Assembly: GCA_014218235.1 (NCBI GenBank)
Contig: CM024758.1
Span: 71,992,206 to 72,056,205 of the forward strand
DNA: 64,000 nucleotides
Reading direction: 5' to 3'
Source of the DNA: Colocasia esculenta
Taxonomy: Eukaryota > Streptophyta > Magnoliopsida > Alismatales > Araceae
The notes under the pieces were generated by a model, which saw only the letters and a program-made list of their open reading frames with translations, was not told the origin of the DNA and made no database searches. This document shows positions 31,096 to 42,952 of the stretch, in pieces. The stretch's first letter is position 1. Every line of letters begins with the position of its first letter. The position numbers and the translations under genes were made by a program.

Positions 31096-31207
31096 GGTTT
31101 ACACTTGATCTGATCTGATCTGAGTGCTTTCTGATTGTTCTGTGTGTTTTGATTGTTTGCTTGTCTATTTGCTGAGTATCTCTTCTTTGCACCATTTAAT
31201 TGCTTCA

Positions 31208-31577
31208 ATGGATTCAAAAGGGTTCACGGCTGAGGGTCACTCTATTAATAGGCCACCCTTTTTCAATGGGACTGACTACACTTATTGGAAGAATAGAATG
31301 CAGGTCTCCCTTAGAGCCCAAAACTATGAGATATGGAAGGTAGTCGAAGTAGGTCCCTATGAGAATCAGGGGGAGGAAGAGACCTGGACTAGGGAACAGA
31401 TTAGGAGGGTCACTTTGAATTATAGTACCATGAACATGATCCAATGTGCAGTCCACCCTAAAGAGTACTCAAGAATCTCAATGTGCAAATCTGCCAAAGA
31501 GATGTGGGATAAACTTGAGTTACTCTATGAGGGAACATCCCAAGTGAAAGAAACTAAAGCTAACATTCTTGTCTCTG
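31208..31577 (+). pseudogene. Cop3 Gag, N-terminal part
   Basis: The ATG at 31208 (MDSKGFTAEGHSINRPPFFNG) is chosen because the preceding frame is LTR-leader sequence and the following residues match Copia Gag starts. DYTYWKNRMQVSLRAQNYE and SAKEMWDKLELLYEGTSQV are the core Gag blocks. The frame is open up to the Gy4 insertion and resumes at 42953. Confidence 0.9.
31573..31577. other. Target duplication of Gy4, left copy (CTCTG)
   Basis: CTCTG precedes Gy4 and is repeated exactly at 42953-42957. A five-base perfect duplication is the integrase signature and marks Gy4 as comparatively recent. Confidence 0.93.
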
Positions 31578-34500
31578 TGTGACGGCCCTCGTTACACCGG
31601 TACAGTCATACCGAACATGTCGGTAATAGCGAGTGCTGCCACAGTGGGACATTTACCCAAACGATACAAATAGCTGAGATACACGCGAATATACAACAGA
31701 GTAGCGGAAGTAAAAAGACCAAAGTCTTCATTCATTCATCATCCACATTAAACATACATGCAGTTCGCAATTAACATAAAAGAACTAAAAATCCACATGA
31801 TTTAACTTGCTGAAATTAATACAAATGTCCACACTTATACATCATTCTCATGATACTTCTAGTACAATTTCAAATTTACATACTGTGAAATACACAAATC
31901 AAGGAACTCAAAAACTAGCTAGTCTCCGCGCTCGGAGTCCGTCTCCACCGTCTCCTCAAGCGGTGTCGTGTCACCAACTATACCTGTACGCCGAAGCAAG
32001 GAGTGAGTCCAAGGACTCAGCAAGGAACACTACCATAACATTCACGTACAAGTCCTAGTGGTTTCTACATGCACATTTACAATTTGCAACACATAGCATG
32101 CTAGTCAATTCAAGTTTCCAACCTATCATGAAATTCTACAATTTTATACATAAATCATGCTTTCAGATTTCTAAAATAAAATCACCTATAAATGGTCTCT
32201 ATTCATTTACTCATGAACTTAATCTTTAAAGAGCTAAAACATAAGAACTATCAACATGAATGTTATGCATACATGAAAGGGAACACAACAAGCAGGATTT
32301 TACACTTTTTAATCACATACATGAACCTTTTCACATGCTTTAGGTTGCTGATTTCATATGTTTCATGGCTGAAAACCTCATGAGAGCTACAACAATGCAT
32401 AAAACATATCACATCAACAACCATTCATGCAGTCTTGTGCCGTGTTCACTAATTATCCCTAACATGGATTCTAAGCATCTTTGCACATTAAACATAATGA
32501 TAAACCTAATTTACTGAATTCACATGGTTTCAGATTTGTATCACATAGGTTTCAATAACACATTTCCACACCTTTAGTTTCACATTTTTTTTTGCACAAG
32601 TTTTCTCTTTCACATGGTTCACTTTACACATACACATTCACATGTCACTTACACATTTACACATGGTCACATACACATTACACATTCACATTACACATTT
32701 TAGGTGCCGTGACACATAGTCCAAACCACCAAAGAAGGACAATATACACATCACATTACACATAGACGCCATCTAGGCATTCCAATGGCGACTCTTGAAC
32801 TGCGCAGACCGGAGAATAAGTCTCCACCCTAACCAGTGGTACTTGTCCACCTCCAGGATTTCCCCCTAATGCCCTTAGGGTCACTTAACACATTGAACTT
32901 TCTCAGGGGACTTTTCCCTGATACAGCTCCACTGCCCTCTACGGAAGCAGTGTCACATTGGCACAGTTACACATTTACATATTTACCGTTTTACACTTAG
33001 TTTTACACATAACACTTCATCTCATTCACTTTCTCACTCACATGAATACCTCTGTTTTTCCTAACATGGTACTACAGAATTTAAAGAGTTTAACACACAG
33101 TAACACACTGATCATGCTGGGTTTAAACAAAATCCATCACCTTACGATCATATGCATGAATTATCACATTTCACATGAAAAACACATAACTTTTTATTTA
33201 CTGATCAAATGACCTGAAATTTTAACCAATGCTGTTTTCGGGTTCAAGGTCATACCCTCAAATTTTCAGATTTTTCTGAGCTAATTAGAATTTACAGAAA
33301 ATGAAACGCCTAATTAGCATGCTATAACAACTTAAGTTAACATGGGTCTAACACATTTTGCAAATTAGCCACTTGTTGTTAAACATAAGCTATTCCATAT
33401 GCATGAACCGAGAATACAAAATTTCCCTAATTCATACATCTATGGTTGAACACTACAAATCATTCTTGCATGCTTTCATTTTATTCTACCGAATCGATTT
33501 ATTAGCACGTTACACAAGCATGGATATTCACTAAAATTACAGTCTACATACTGACACACTAACCTTCATGATCAGACCAAAACCAAGGCCTTCATACACA
33601 TTCTAATCAGGAAAACTAAATTTGTAAATCAACAATTCATGCTCACAAGTTTAAGGAATACCATTTCCCACATCCACCAACACACACCACATTCATCCAC
33701 ACACCACAATGCACAATATACATAGAGTATAAGGTTTACCATATATCCTCATCACGTAAAACATACCGAATTAATGCATAAGAAGGACAGAACAGCTCAC
33801 TGTTCTGTCCAGAGGAACTAGGCGCGGTCTCTGGCCGCTGACTCAGGGTCAGCGGCATGGCTGATGGACGCCAACCTCATCACAGGCATCCAGGGACCTT
33901 GCCGTCGAACCAGGTCTGTGCAGAAACACAGACCCGAGCTCTGAATCTTGGGTGAATTGGAGGGTCTAGAGACCGAGGAAAATTCCATAAAAATCACAAA
34001 CCACCCTAGACTCATAAGGGAACACCAGGATAGGTCACTTGCCTTTAGAAATTTCTTCCAAGGGATTTATGGCTCGGTGAAGACCTCCTTGGGCATCCCA
34101 GAAGTTGCAGAACTCCCTCCAAAGATCACCTTCCTCCGGGTTCTTGGATGAGCTCCACAGCAAGGGGTCAATGGGGAAGCCTTCTCCTTTGCTCCAGCTT
34201 CCTGCTCGTCGTGGAAGATCTTCAGATCAAGCTCCAAGAGGGTCGGATTTGAGGGTGGTACAAAATGGGTTTTTTCTCAGACTTGCTCTTAGGGTTTTTC
34301 TCCTCTTTTCTCCTCTTACAAGGGTGAAGGGAAGAGTGGGAGAGTCCAATTCGGGTTCAGGATTTAGGAGAGTCTCTCTCCCACTCACTAGGGTGATGGG
34401 ACACCCTCAGAGCCGTTGGGGGATCCCCCCCCATGGTGGCCAACTTGCTTCAGAAGCTTGCAGCTCTGCTGCGCATGCATGTTAGAGAAATTGGCGTCCA

Positions 34501-34824
34501 TATCGCTGGACGCCGGGTGATGAGTGTTGGCGTCCATGTCTGGACGCTGACACACCTAAACGGCCTGGGCTTGACGCCAAGTGGCCTTCGGCCAGAACTT
34601 TAAATCATGCAGAAAACCATGCATACATGCACTATACATGCAATATACATATGGTATTGTATCCATACTATCATCATGCAATACATACATTATATATACT
34701 TAATATAAACACATGCACACGTAATTATACTAATTTAATATGTACGTAAATATGTACATACACACACAAGCACAATATACACACATAAATACAAATAATG
34801 CGACGGAAATTAAAGGGCCTTACA
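31578..34824 (-). repeat. Gy4 3' LTR (3.2 kb)
   Basis: In plus orientation TGTGACGGCCCTCG to GGGCCTTACA. It contains an AC-rich stretch of TTACACA/CACATT repeats at about 32570-32760 and hairpins of the GGCGTCCA type near 34493-34547, plus single arms near 33865. No gene is seen; open frames within it are chance. Confidence 0.94.
34493..34547. repeat. Gy4 LTR hairpins GGCGTCCA / TGGACGCC
   Basis: First hairpin: arms 34493-34500 and 34507-34514, 8 bp perfect, loop six bases. Second: arms 34530-34536 and 34541-34547, 7 bp perfect, loop four. Both are conserved in the other LTR (42627-42648 and 42662-42679). Confidence 0.9.
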
Positions 34825-34842
34825 CCCCCTCTCCCCCTTAAA
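34825..34842 (-). other. Gy4 polypurine tract
   Basis: The minus strand reads TAAGGGGGAGAGGGGG directly before the LTR start TGTAAGGCCC. Confidence 0.88.
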
Positions 34843-34859
34843 GACACTTCGTCCTCGAA

Positions 34860-36120
34860 GTTAGAACGACTACTCACACAAAAGGGGATACTTCTTCTTC
34901 ATCGCATCTCAAGCTCCCACAGTAGCCTCCTCACTTGAGAAGTTCCGCCATAGAACTTTCACCGACGCGATACTCTTGTTCCAGAGATGCTGAACCTTCC
35001 AGTCAAGAATGGCTACTGGTGCTCGACATACGAAGATCTGGCTGGATCTCCACTGGCTCATGACTAATCACATGAGACGGATCTCGGACATACTTCCTGA
35101 GCATAGATACGTGGAATACAGGGTGAACGCTAGCCAAAGTTGGGGGTAATGCTAGCTCGTACGCCACGTTGCCCCAAACGTCTGAGAACCTCATATGGGC
35201 CAATGAACCTAGGGCTTAGCTTGCTATGCCTGTCAAATCTGACAACACCTCGAGTAGGCGATATCTTCAAGAAGACATGATCACCAACTCGAACTCCAAA
35301 TCCTTTCTCCTGTTGTCGGCATAACTCTTCTGCCTATCCTGCGCCGCAACAAGCCTTTTCCTAATAAGCTGAATCTTATCCGAAGTTTCCTGAACTAACT
35401 CCGGTCGATCAACTGCCTATCACCAGCCTCCTCCCAACATAAAGGAGATCTGCAGGGCCTACATACAACGCCTCGAATGGAAGCCATACCGATACTAGCA
35501 TGAAAACTGTTGTTGTATGCGAACTCCACAAGAGGTAGATGACGCTCCCAATCATCCTTCCAATCCAAAACACACGCTCAAACATATCCTCGAGCGTCTG
35601 GATAGTCCTCTCGGACTGTCCATCGTCTGGGGATGAAACACGACGACTGAGCTTAAGCTCCGAACCTAACGCATCCTGAAGACCCTTCCACAATCGAAGT
35701 AAATCTCGGATCTCGATCCGAAATGATCGACTTTGGCACACCATGCAACTAATGATACCGCTAACATACAATCTAGCTAAGCTCTCTACTGACGTTTCTT
35801 CTTCATAGGCAAGAAGTGAGCAGTCTTAGAGAATCTATCTACACAATACCCAAATCGAGTCATTGCCCCTTCTAGATCGAGCAAACCCGATACGAAATCC
35901 ATAGTGACAGCTTCCCACTTCCACACTGGGATATCCATCCTGCCGCATAAGGCCGGATGGTCGAGGCTGCCGCTCGCTTTCACTGGCATGGCACTAGACA
36001 TCTAGACACATAATCTGCAACATCCTTCTTCATGCCGGACCACCAAAATGATCTCTTCAGGTCTTGATACATCTTAGTGTTACCGAATGAATAGAGAATC
36101 GTTTCCTGATCTAGGCTCCG
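34860..36120 (-). pseudogene. Gy4 integrase with chromodomain
   Basis: Going from the N-terminal side: a PALCGRMDIPVWKWE block with AVTMDFVSGL (first Asp) lies in the frame 36001-35786. The middle of the core is scattered through 35771-35409. ELALPPTLASVHPVFHVSM and LRKYVRDPSHV are in 35203-35003. The chromodomain follows as APVAILDWKVQHL and KSIASVKVLWRNF near 35020-34940, with a frameshift in the last aromatic block. Chromodomains bind methylated histone tails and steer integration toward heterochromatin. Many one-base shifts break the gene. Confidence 0.85.
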
Positions 36121-36399
36121 CTAACACATGCTCACGAACATTTACCACATCGCGGGACACAAACACGGTGCTGAAATCTAATCACACCGTCTCTCATCAT
36201 GAGCAATGCCCGCCTTACCCACTATACTCTAACAATCTAGGATCGGCTTTCTGCTGCTAATCACTCATCACGAACTGAGGATCTAAGGGATAGCTGAGCT
36301 ACAAAAGCCTGACACAACGATGGGTCTAACTCGGTCATAGAGCACGCTGCATCCTCCAACATCTTCCAATCCTGCTGGAGCGAAGACCTCTTTCACTAA

Positions 36400-37812
36400 G
36401 AGCATCCGCTACGACATTCGCCTTTTCCGGATGATACTGAAGGTCGAAGTATAGTCCTTCAGAACTCAATCCATCTCCTCTGCCTCAGGTTTAATTCCTT
36501 TTGGGAGAAAAGATACTTCAAGCTCTTGTGTCGGTAAACACCTCAAATCTGACACCATAAAGATAGTGCCTCCAGATTTTTAGTGCATGAACCACTGCTG
36601 CGAGCTCCCAAATCATGAGTCGGATAGTTCCTCTCATGCTCCTTCAACTGAAGAGAAGCATAAGCCACTACCTCTCTTGCTGCATGAGCACACAGCCTAA
36701 ACCAATCTGATGCATCCGTATAAATGCAAATCCCTCTAGACCCTGGCAATACCAATACCGAGCAGAAGTAAGCTTAGCCTCAATAGCGGAAAGCTACGCT
36801 CACATGCCTCAGACCATACAAACTTTTCACCTTTTCTGGTCAGCTTTGTCATAGGGGCGGCGATGGATGAGAAACCCTCAATGAATCGCCGCGAAGTAAC
36901 CAGCTAACCCAAGGAAACTATGAATCTCCGAAGGGGTCCTGGGAATCTCCCAATCCATAACTGCCAGGACTTTTACTGGATCAACTGCAACACCAGCGCG
37001 GAGATAACATGCCCGAAAAATGAACCTCGCGCACCCAGAACTCGCACTTGCTGAACTTCGCATACAGCTTGTGCTCACGGAGAACCTCCAAGCCTAACCT
37101 CAAATGCTGACGGTGCGTGGCCTCATCCGGAGAATAGACCAACACGTCATCAATAAACACAACAACAAAGCTATCTAACTACGAACTAAACACCCGGTTC
37201 ATGAGATCCATGAACGCTGCAGGGGCATTGGTCAATCCGAAAGGAAGGACCAAAAACTCATAATGTCCATAACGGGTTCTAAATGTCGTCTTGGGCACAT
37301 CCTCACTCCTAATCCTCAACTGATGATAACCAGATCGCAAGTCAATCTTGGAAAAGACTGATGCCTCTCGCAACTGGTCAAAAAGATCATCAATCCGAGG
37401 TAAGGGATACCTGTTCTTCACAGTCACCTGGTTTAGCTTCCTATAATCAATGCACAACCAAAGTCACCCGTCTTTCTCTTGACGAATAATACAGGTGCGC
37501 CCCAGGGGAAACACTAGGGCGAATGAATCCCTTATCGAGCAATTCTTGCAATTGCTTCCTCAACTCGGCTAATTCTGCAGGGGCCATCCGATATGGGGCC
37601 TTCGAGATAGGAGAGGTGCCTGGAAGCAACTCTATAGTGAACTCTATCTCCCTAACCAGTGGCAATCCAGACAAGTCATCGAGAAAGACATCTGGAAAGT
37701 CCTGCACCACATCAATCTCTGCAAGAGTCAGTGACGAACTAGCATCGGGTACTAGCATAACGCTGGCAAGAAATGCGTCACAACCCTTGTTCACCATGCG
37801 CATCGCCTTCAT
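36400..37812 (-). pseudogene. Gy4 reverse transcriptase and RNase H
   Basis: [13 protein letters not shown] and [19 protein letters not shown] are in 37812-37447. [32 protein letters not shown] and [15 protein letters not shown] are in 37457-37179. The FIDD catalytic box ([12 protein letters not shown]) is at about 37180-37145 in another frame. SEIHSFLGLAGYF is in 37078-36878. RNase H is recognisable from VVAYASLQLKEHERNYPTH (36755-36543). Catalytic residues are kept where visible; frame breaks are frequent. Confidence 0.9.
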
Positions 37813-37989
37813 GGCAGAGATAACTAACTTTCCCGCTAAGTTCTTGGCAAGGGATGAGAGAACTCATCCTCACCAGGAATGCGGAAAACAATCTTCTTCC
37901 TACGACAATCCACTAACGCATAGTGCTCCTCTAGCCAATCCAGACCAAAGATACAATCATAGTCCTTCATCTTTAGCAAGAAGAACCCC

Positions 37990-38450
37990 CATCTAGGAAT
38001 CTATCCTCAATGCACACAAGTAACGACGGAATGCACTTCCTAGTCGATACTGTACCCGCAGGGGTGTGCACAGACAAGGGACCTCTAACTCCTCAGACTC
38101 TATGCCTGACTCTAGGGCTAACTGCCTAGCGAACCGCTCGGAAATGAACGAGTGAGTAGCACCCGTATCAAACAAAACCCGAGCGTGCACACCGAAAAGT
38201 AAAACTGTACCTTCGGTGACATGCTCCGCCTGCTCGGCGTCCTCACGAGCTAACGCAACACTCGAGTTGGGGCTCGAGCCTTCCTGGTCGTCCTGTAGCT
38301 GGCGCGGCTGCCGCTACTGCTGTAAGGCGCTCCACGCTGAGCTGCCTGCTGAAGTCTTGGGCAATCTTTGATCTTGTGGTCGCTGCTCCCACACTTAAGC
38401 ATCTACCCGCTACTAACCACACTCGGAACCTCCATGGTCTTCCCAATGGG
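37990..38450 (-). pseudogene. Gy4 Gag knuckle and protease
   Basis: The protease frame 38190-37993 has ARVLFDTGATHSFISERFA with an intact DTG triad. Upstream near 38400-38360 the single CCHC knuckle reads KCGSSDHKIKDC, but a one-base deletion (TGCTTAAGTGT) disrupts its first Cys spacing. The later protease block is disturbed at 37990. Confidence 0.87.
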
Positions 38451-38516
38451 GAACACTCTTTCTTCGCACCGGGGAACGTACAGAGGTACCTGAGAGTTGC
38501 TGACTGCCACTGATTT

Positions 38517-39530
38517 CTACGGTGCCTGGTACACCGTTTTCCTCTTATCCTGCCGCTGGAAGGTCGCTACCGCCTCTTCTGCGAAGCCTTCTTCTCCTCC
38601 AGATATGTTCCATTTCTCCCTCCTGTCTGCAGGCTGCGCTGAGGCCTCGTCTAGCGTGCGGTGGTCGAACGCCACGAGCCTCGTCCTCAGTGATGGCTTG
38701 AGACCCATCACGAACTTCTTGGTCTTCCTGCGCTCATCCTCTACTATATGCGGTGCATATTTAGAAAGTTCAGAAAACCTTGCCTCGTATTCCAGGACGG
38801 TCATTGATCCTTACGTCAGGGAAAGAAATTCTTGCTCCACCTTGTCCTGGATATGCTCTGGGACGAACTTGGCTCGGAAGAGCCTCGTGAACGCGTCCCA
38901 CGCCACATCTACTGCTCCGTCCTCGAAGCGCGTACGCAGTAGGGAGGACCACCATACATCAGCTCTCTCCTGCAATACACCTTCACAAGCACCAACTAAC
39001 AAATTCTAACTTGACAACAACATACAAGCATAAACTAAGCATACCTGTAGCATGTAGGTGGCTAAGGTCACCTTGTCCTCTCAGGACACCTGATAGCTCG
39101 AAAGATTTCTCCGTCTCCCTCATCCAGCTTTCTGCCATTAGCGGATCACTCTCCCCCTTAAAAGAGGGTGGGCCATCCTCTTGAATCGCTTCATGATGGA
39201 AGGTCCACCATGGTCCTGAGCTGGGGCCTGAGCCTGCTACATTAAACAATAACAATATACAATAAACACAATATCACACAATTTAAATAGCAACTACTAG
39301 TTGTTTATTATTCTACCTGGGCCTCCAACTGGGCCTGGAGTGCTGCCTAGGTGTGGGCCTGCGTCTGCATGGCCTGCACCAGACCTTGCATGAATACTCC
39401 ATAGTCCACTGGCGGTGGTAGGGGAAGCACAGGACCCTGTGGGGCCGGGGCCTGCTGCTCCGCCCGCTCCTCACGCCTCTGCTCGTCGTCGCGAGCTGGC
39501 ACACCTCCACGTCGTCCACGAAAACCATGG
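38517..39530 (-). pseudogene. Gy4 Gag core
   Basis: A Pro/Ala/Gln-rich N-terminus at 39530-39320 leads to FKGESDPLMAESWMRETEK (39255-38983), then QERADVWWSSLLRTRF and FRAKFVPEHIQDKVEQEF (39002-38811), then VLEYEARFSELSKYAPHIV (38804-38517). These are the ordered Gag blocks of Tekay elements. Three frames are needed. The start codon is uncertain because the N-terminal frame is disrupted. Confidence 0.87.
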
Positions 39531-39690
39531 CTGTAATAAAATTTCAGCCACCATTAGAGCTAGGTTACTAAGTTCTCTAACCATTTTTATCTATTTTTCA
39601 CTTCTTATTAGTGTTTTCTACACATGGGACATACTTAGCATGCAATGGGGATGATGACTTAAGTATATTCATGTGCAATCTCAACCGGTC

Positions 39691-39703
39691 GCTCTGACAC
39701 CAA
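39691..39703 (-). other. Gy4 primer binding site
   Basis: The minus strand reads TTGGTGTCAGAGC, the tRNA-Met site with one A-to-G change, four bases from the LTR end at 39708. Confidence 0.88.
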
Positions 39704-39707
39704 TCTC

Positions 39708-42700
39708 TGTGACGGCCCTCGTTACACCGGTACGGTCATACCGACCCACGTCGGTATAGCGAGTGCTGCCACAGTGGGACATTTACCCAAACGATACAAA
39801 TAGCTGAGATACACGCGAATATACAACATAGTAGCGGAAGTAAAAGACCAAAGTCTTCATTCATTCATCATCCACATAAACATACATGCAGTTCGCAATT
39901 AACATAAAAGAACTAAAATCCTCATGATTTACTTGCTGAAATTAAATACAAATGTCCACACTTATACATCATTCTCATGATACTTCTAGTACAATGTTCA
40001 AAATTACATACTGTGAAATACACAATCTCAAGGACTCCAAAACTAGCTAGTCTCCGTGCTCGGAGTCCGTCTCCACCGTCTCCTCAAGCGGTGTCGTGTC
40101 ACCAACTATACCTGTACGCCGAAGCAAGGAGTGAGTCCAAGGACTCAGCAAGGAACACTACCCATAACATTCACGTACAAGTCCTAGTGGTTTCTACATG
40201 CACATTTACAATTAGCAACACATAGCATGCTAGTCATTCAAGTTTCCAACCTATCATGAAAGTTCTACAATTTTATACATAAATCATGCTTTCATATTTC
40301 TAAAATAAAATTCACCTATCACATGGTCTCTATTCAATTTACTCATGAACTTTAATCTTTTAAAGAATAAAACATGAGAACTATCAACATGAATGTTATG
40401 CATACATGAAAGGGAACACAACAAGCATGGATTTTACACATTTTTTAATCACATAAATGACCTTTTCACATGCTTTAGGTTGCTGATTTCATATGTTTCA
40501 TGGCTGAAAACCTATGCATGAGAGCTACAACATGCATAAAACATATCACATCAACAACCATTCATGCAGTCTTGTGCCCGTGTTCACTAATTATCCCTAA
40601 CATGGATTCTAAGCATCTTTGCACATTAAACATAATGATAATACCTGAATTTACTGAATTCACATGGTTTCAGATTTGTATCACATAGGTTTCAATAACA
40701 CATTTCCACACCTTTAGTTTCACATTTTGTTTGCACAAGTTTTCTCTTTCACATGGTTCACTTTACACATACACATTCACATGTCACTTACACATTTACA
40801 CATGGTCACATACACATTACATATTTCATTCACATACACATTTTAGGTGCCGTGACACATAGTCCAAACCACCAAAGAAGGACATATACACATCACATTA
40901 CACATAGACGCCATCTAGGCATTCCAATGGCGACTCTTGGACTGCACAGACCGGGAGAACAAGTCTCCACCCTAACCAGTGGTACTTGTCCACCTCCAGG
41001 ATTTCCCCCTAATGCCCTTAGGGTCACTTAACACATTGAACTTTCTCAGGGGGACTTTTCCTGATACAGCTCCACTGCCCTCTACGGAAGCAGTGTCACA
41101 TTGGCACAGTTACACATTTACATATTTACCGTTTTACACTTGGTTTACACATACACTTCATCTCATTCACTTTCTCACTCACATGAATACCTCTGTTTTT
41201 CCTAACATGGTACTACAGAATTTAAAGAGTTTAACACACAGTAAACACACTGATCATGCTGGGTTTAAACAAAATCCAATCACCTTACGATCATATGCAC
41301 GAATTATCACATTTCACATGAAAAACACATAACTTTTTATTTACTGATCCAAATGACCTGAAATTTTAACCACATGCTGTTTTCGGGTTCAAGGTCATAC
41401 CCTCAAATTTTCAGATTTTTCTGAGCTAATTATAATTTACAGAAAATGAAACGCCTAATTAGCATGCTATTAACAACTTAAGTTAACATGGGTCTAACAC
41501 ATTTTGCAAATTAGCCACTTGCTGTTTAAATAAGCTATTCCCATATGCATGAACCGAGAATACAAATTTCCCTAATTCATACATCTATGGATTGAACACT
41601 ACTCATTCTTGCATGCTTCTTTTATTCTACCGAATTGGATTTTATTAGCACTTACACAAGCATGGATAATTCACTAAAATTACAGTCACACATACTGACA
41701 CACTAACCTTCATGATCAGACCAAAACCAAGGCCTTCATACACATTCTAATCAGGAAAACTAAATTTGTAAAATCAACAATTCATGCTCACAAGTTTAAG
41801 GAATACCATTTCCCCATCCACCAACACACCCACATTCATCCACACCCACAATGCACATATACATAGAGTATAAGGTTACCATATATCCTCATCACGTAAA
41901 ACATACCGAAATTAATGCATAAGAGGACAGAACAGCTCACTGTTCTGTCCAGAGGAACTAGGCGGCGGTCTCTGGCCGCTGACTCAGGGTCAGCGGCATG
42001 GCCGATGGACGCCAACCTCATCACAGGCGTCCAGGGACCTTGCCGTCGAACCAGGTCTGTGCAGAAACACCCCGAGCTCTGAATCTTGGGTGAATTGGAG
42101 GGTCTAGGACTCGAGGAAATTCCATAAAAATCACAAAACCAACCTAGACTCATAAGGGAACACCATGGATAGGTCACTTGCCTTTAGAAATTCCTCCAAG
42201 GGATTTATGGCTCGGTGAAGACCTCCTTGGGCAGTCCCAAGAAGTTGCAGAACCCTCCAAAGATCACTTCCTCCGGTTCTTGGATGAGCTCCACAGCAAG
42301 GGGTCGATGGGAAGCCTTCTCCTTTGCTCCAGCTTCCTCCTCGTCGTGGAAGATCTTCAGATCAAGCTCCAAGAGGGTCGGATTTGAGGGTGGTAAAATG
42401 GGTTTTCTCTCAGACTTGCTCCTAGGGTTTTTCTCCTCTTTTCTCCTCTTACAAGGGTGAAGGGAAGAGTGGGAGAGTCCAATTCGGGTTCAGGATTTAG
42501 GAGGGTCTCTCTCTCACTCACTAGGGTGATGGGACACCCTCAGAGCCGTTGGGGGACATCCCCCCAATGGTGGCCATACCTTGCTTCAGAAGCTTCAGCT
42601 CTGCTGCGCATGCAGGTCAGAGAATTGGCGTCCATATCGCTGGACGCCGGGATGAGTGTTGGCGTCCATGTCTGGACGCTGACACCACCTAAACGGCCTG

Positions 42701-42952
42701 GGCTTGACGCCAAGGTGGCCTTCGGCCAGAACTTTAAATCATGCAGAAAACCATGCATACCATGCACTATACATGCAATACATATGGTATTGTATCCATA
42801 CTATCATCATGCAATACATACATTATTTATACTTAATATAACACATGCACGCGTAATTATACTAATTAATACGTACGTAAATATGTACATACACACACAA
42901 GCACAATATACACACATAAACAAATAATTCGACGAAATTAGAAGGCCTTACA
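39708..42952 (-). repeat. Gy4 5' LTR (3.2 kb)
   Basis: The pair of 31578-34824. It contains the same AC-rich tract (about 40720-40850) and both GGCGTCCA hairpins. Differences from its partner are mostly single-base insertions or deletions, many in homopolymers. Confidence 0.94.

Larger units (their letters stand above)
31578..42952 (-). mobile_element. Gy4: complete Tekay-like Gypsy element
   Basis: Minus-strand element of 11.4 kb with LTRs at 31578-34824 and 39708-42952, a polypurine tract, gag-pol and a primer site, flanked by CTCTG. The chromodomain tail, with IASVKVLWRNF at about 34960, places it in the Tekay chromoviruses. The LTRs are very similar, differing mainly by one-base indels. 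Pol is broken into many short frames despite the apparent youth of the insertion. Confidence 0.94.

Noticed and set aside
33948..34485. Open frames in the Gy4 LTR repeated at 42178-42927 as duplicated host genes
   Set aside because: Both copies are the paired LTRs of one element; frames differ between copies because of single-base indels.
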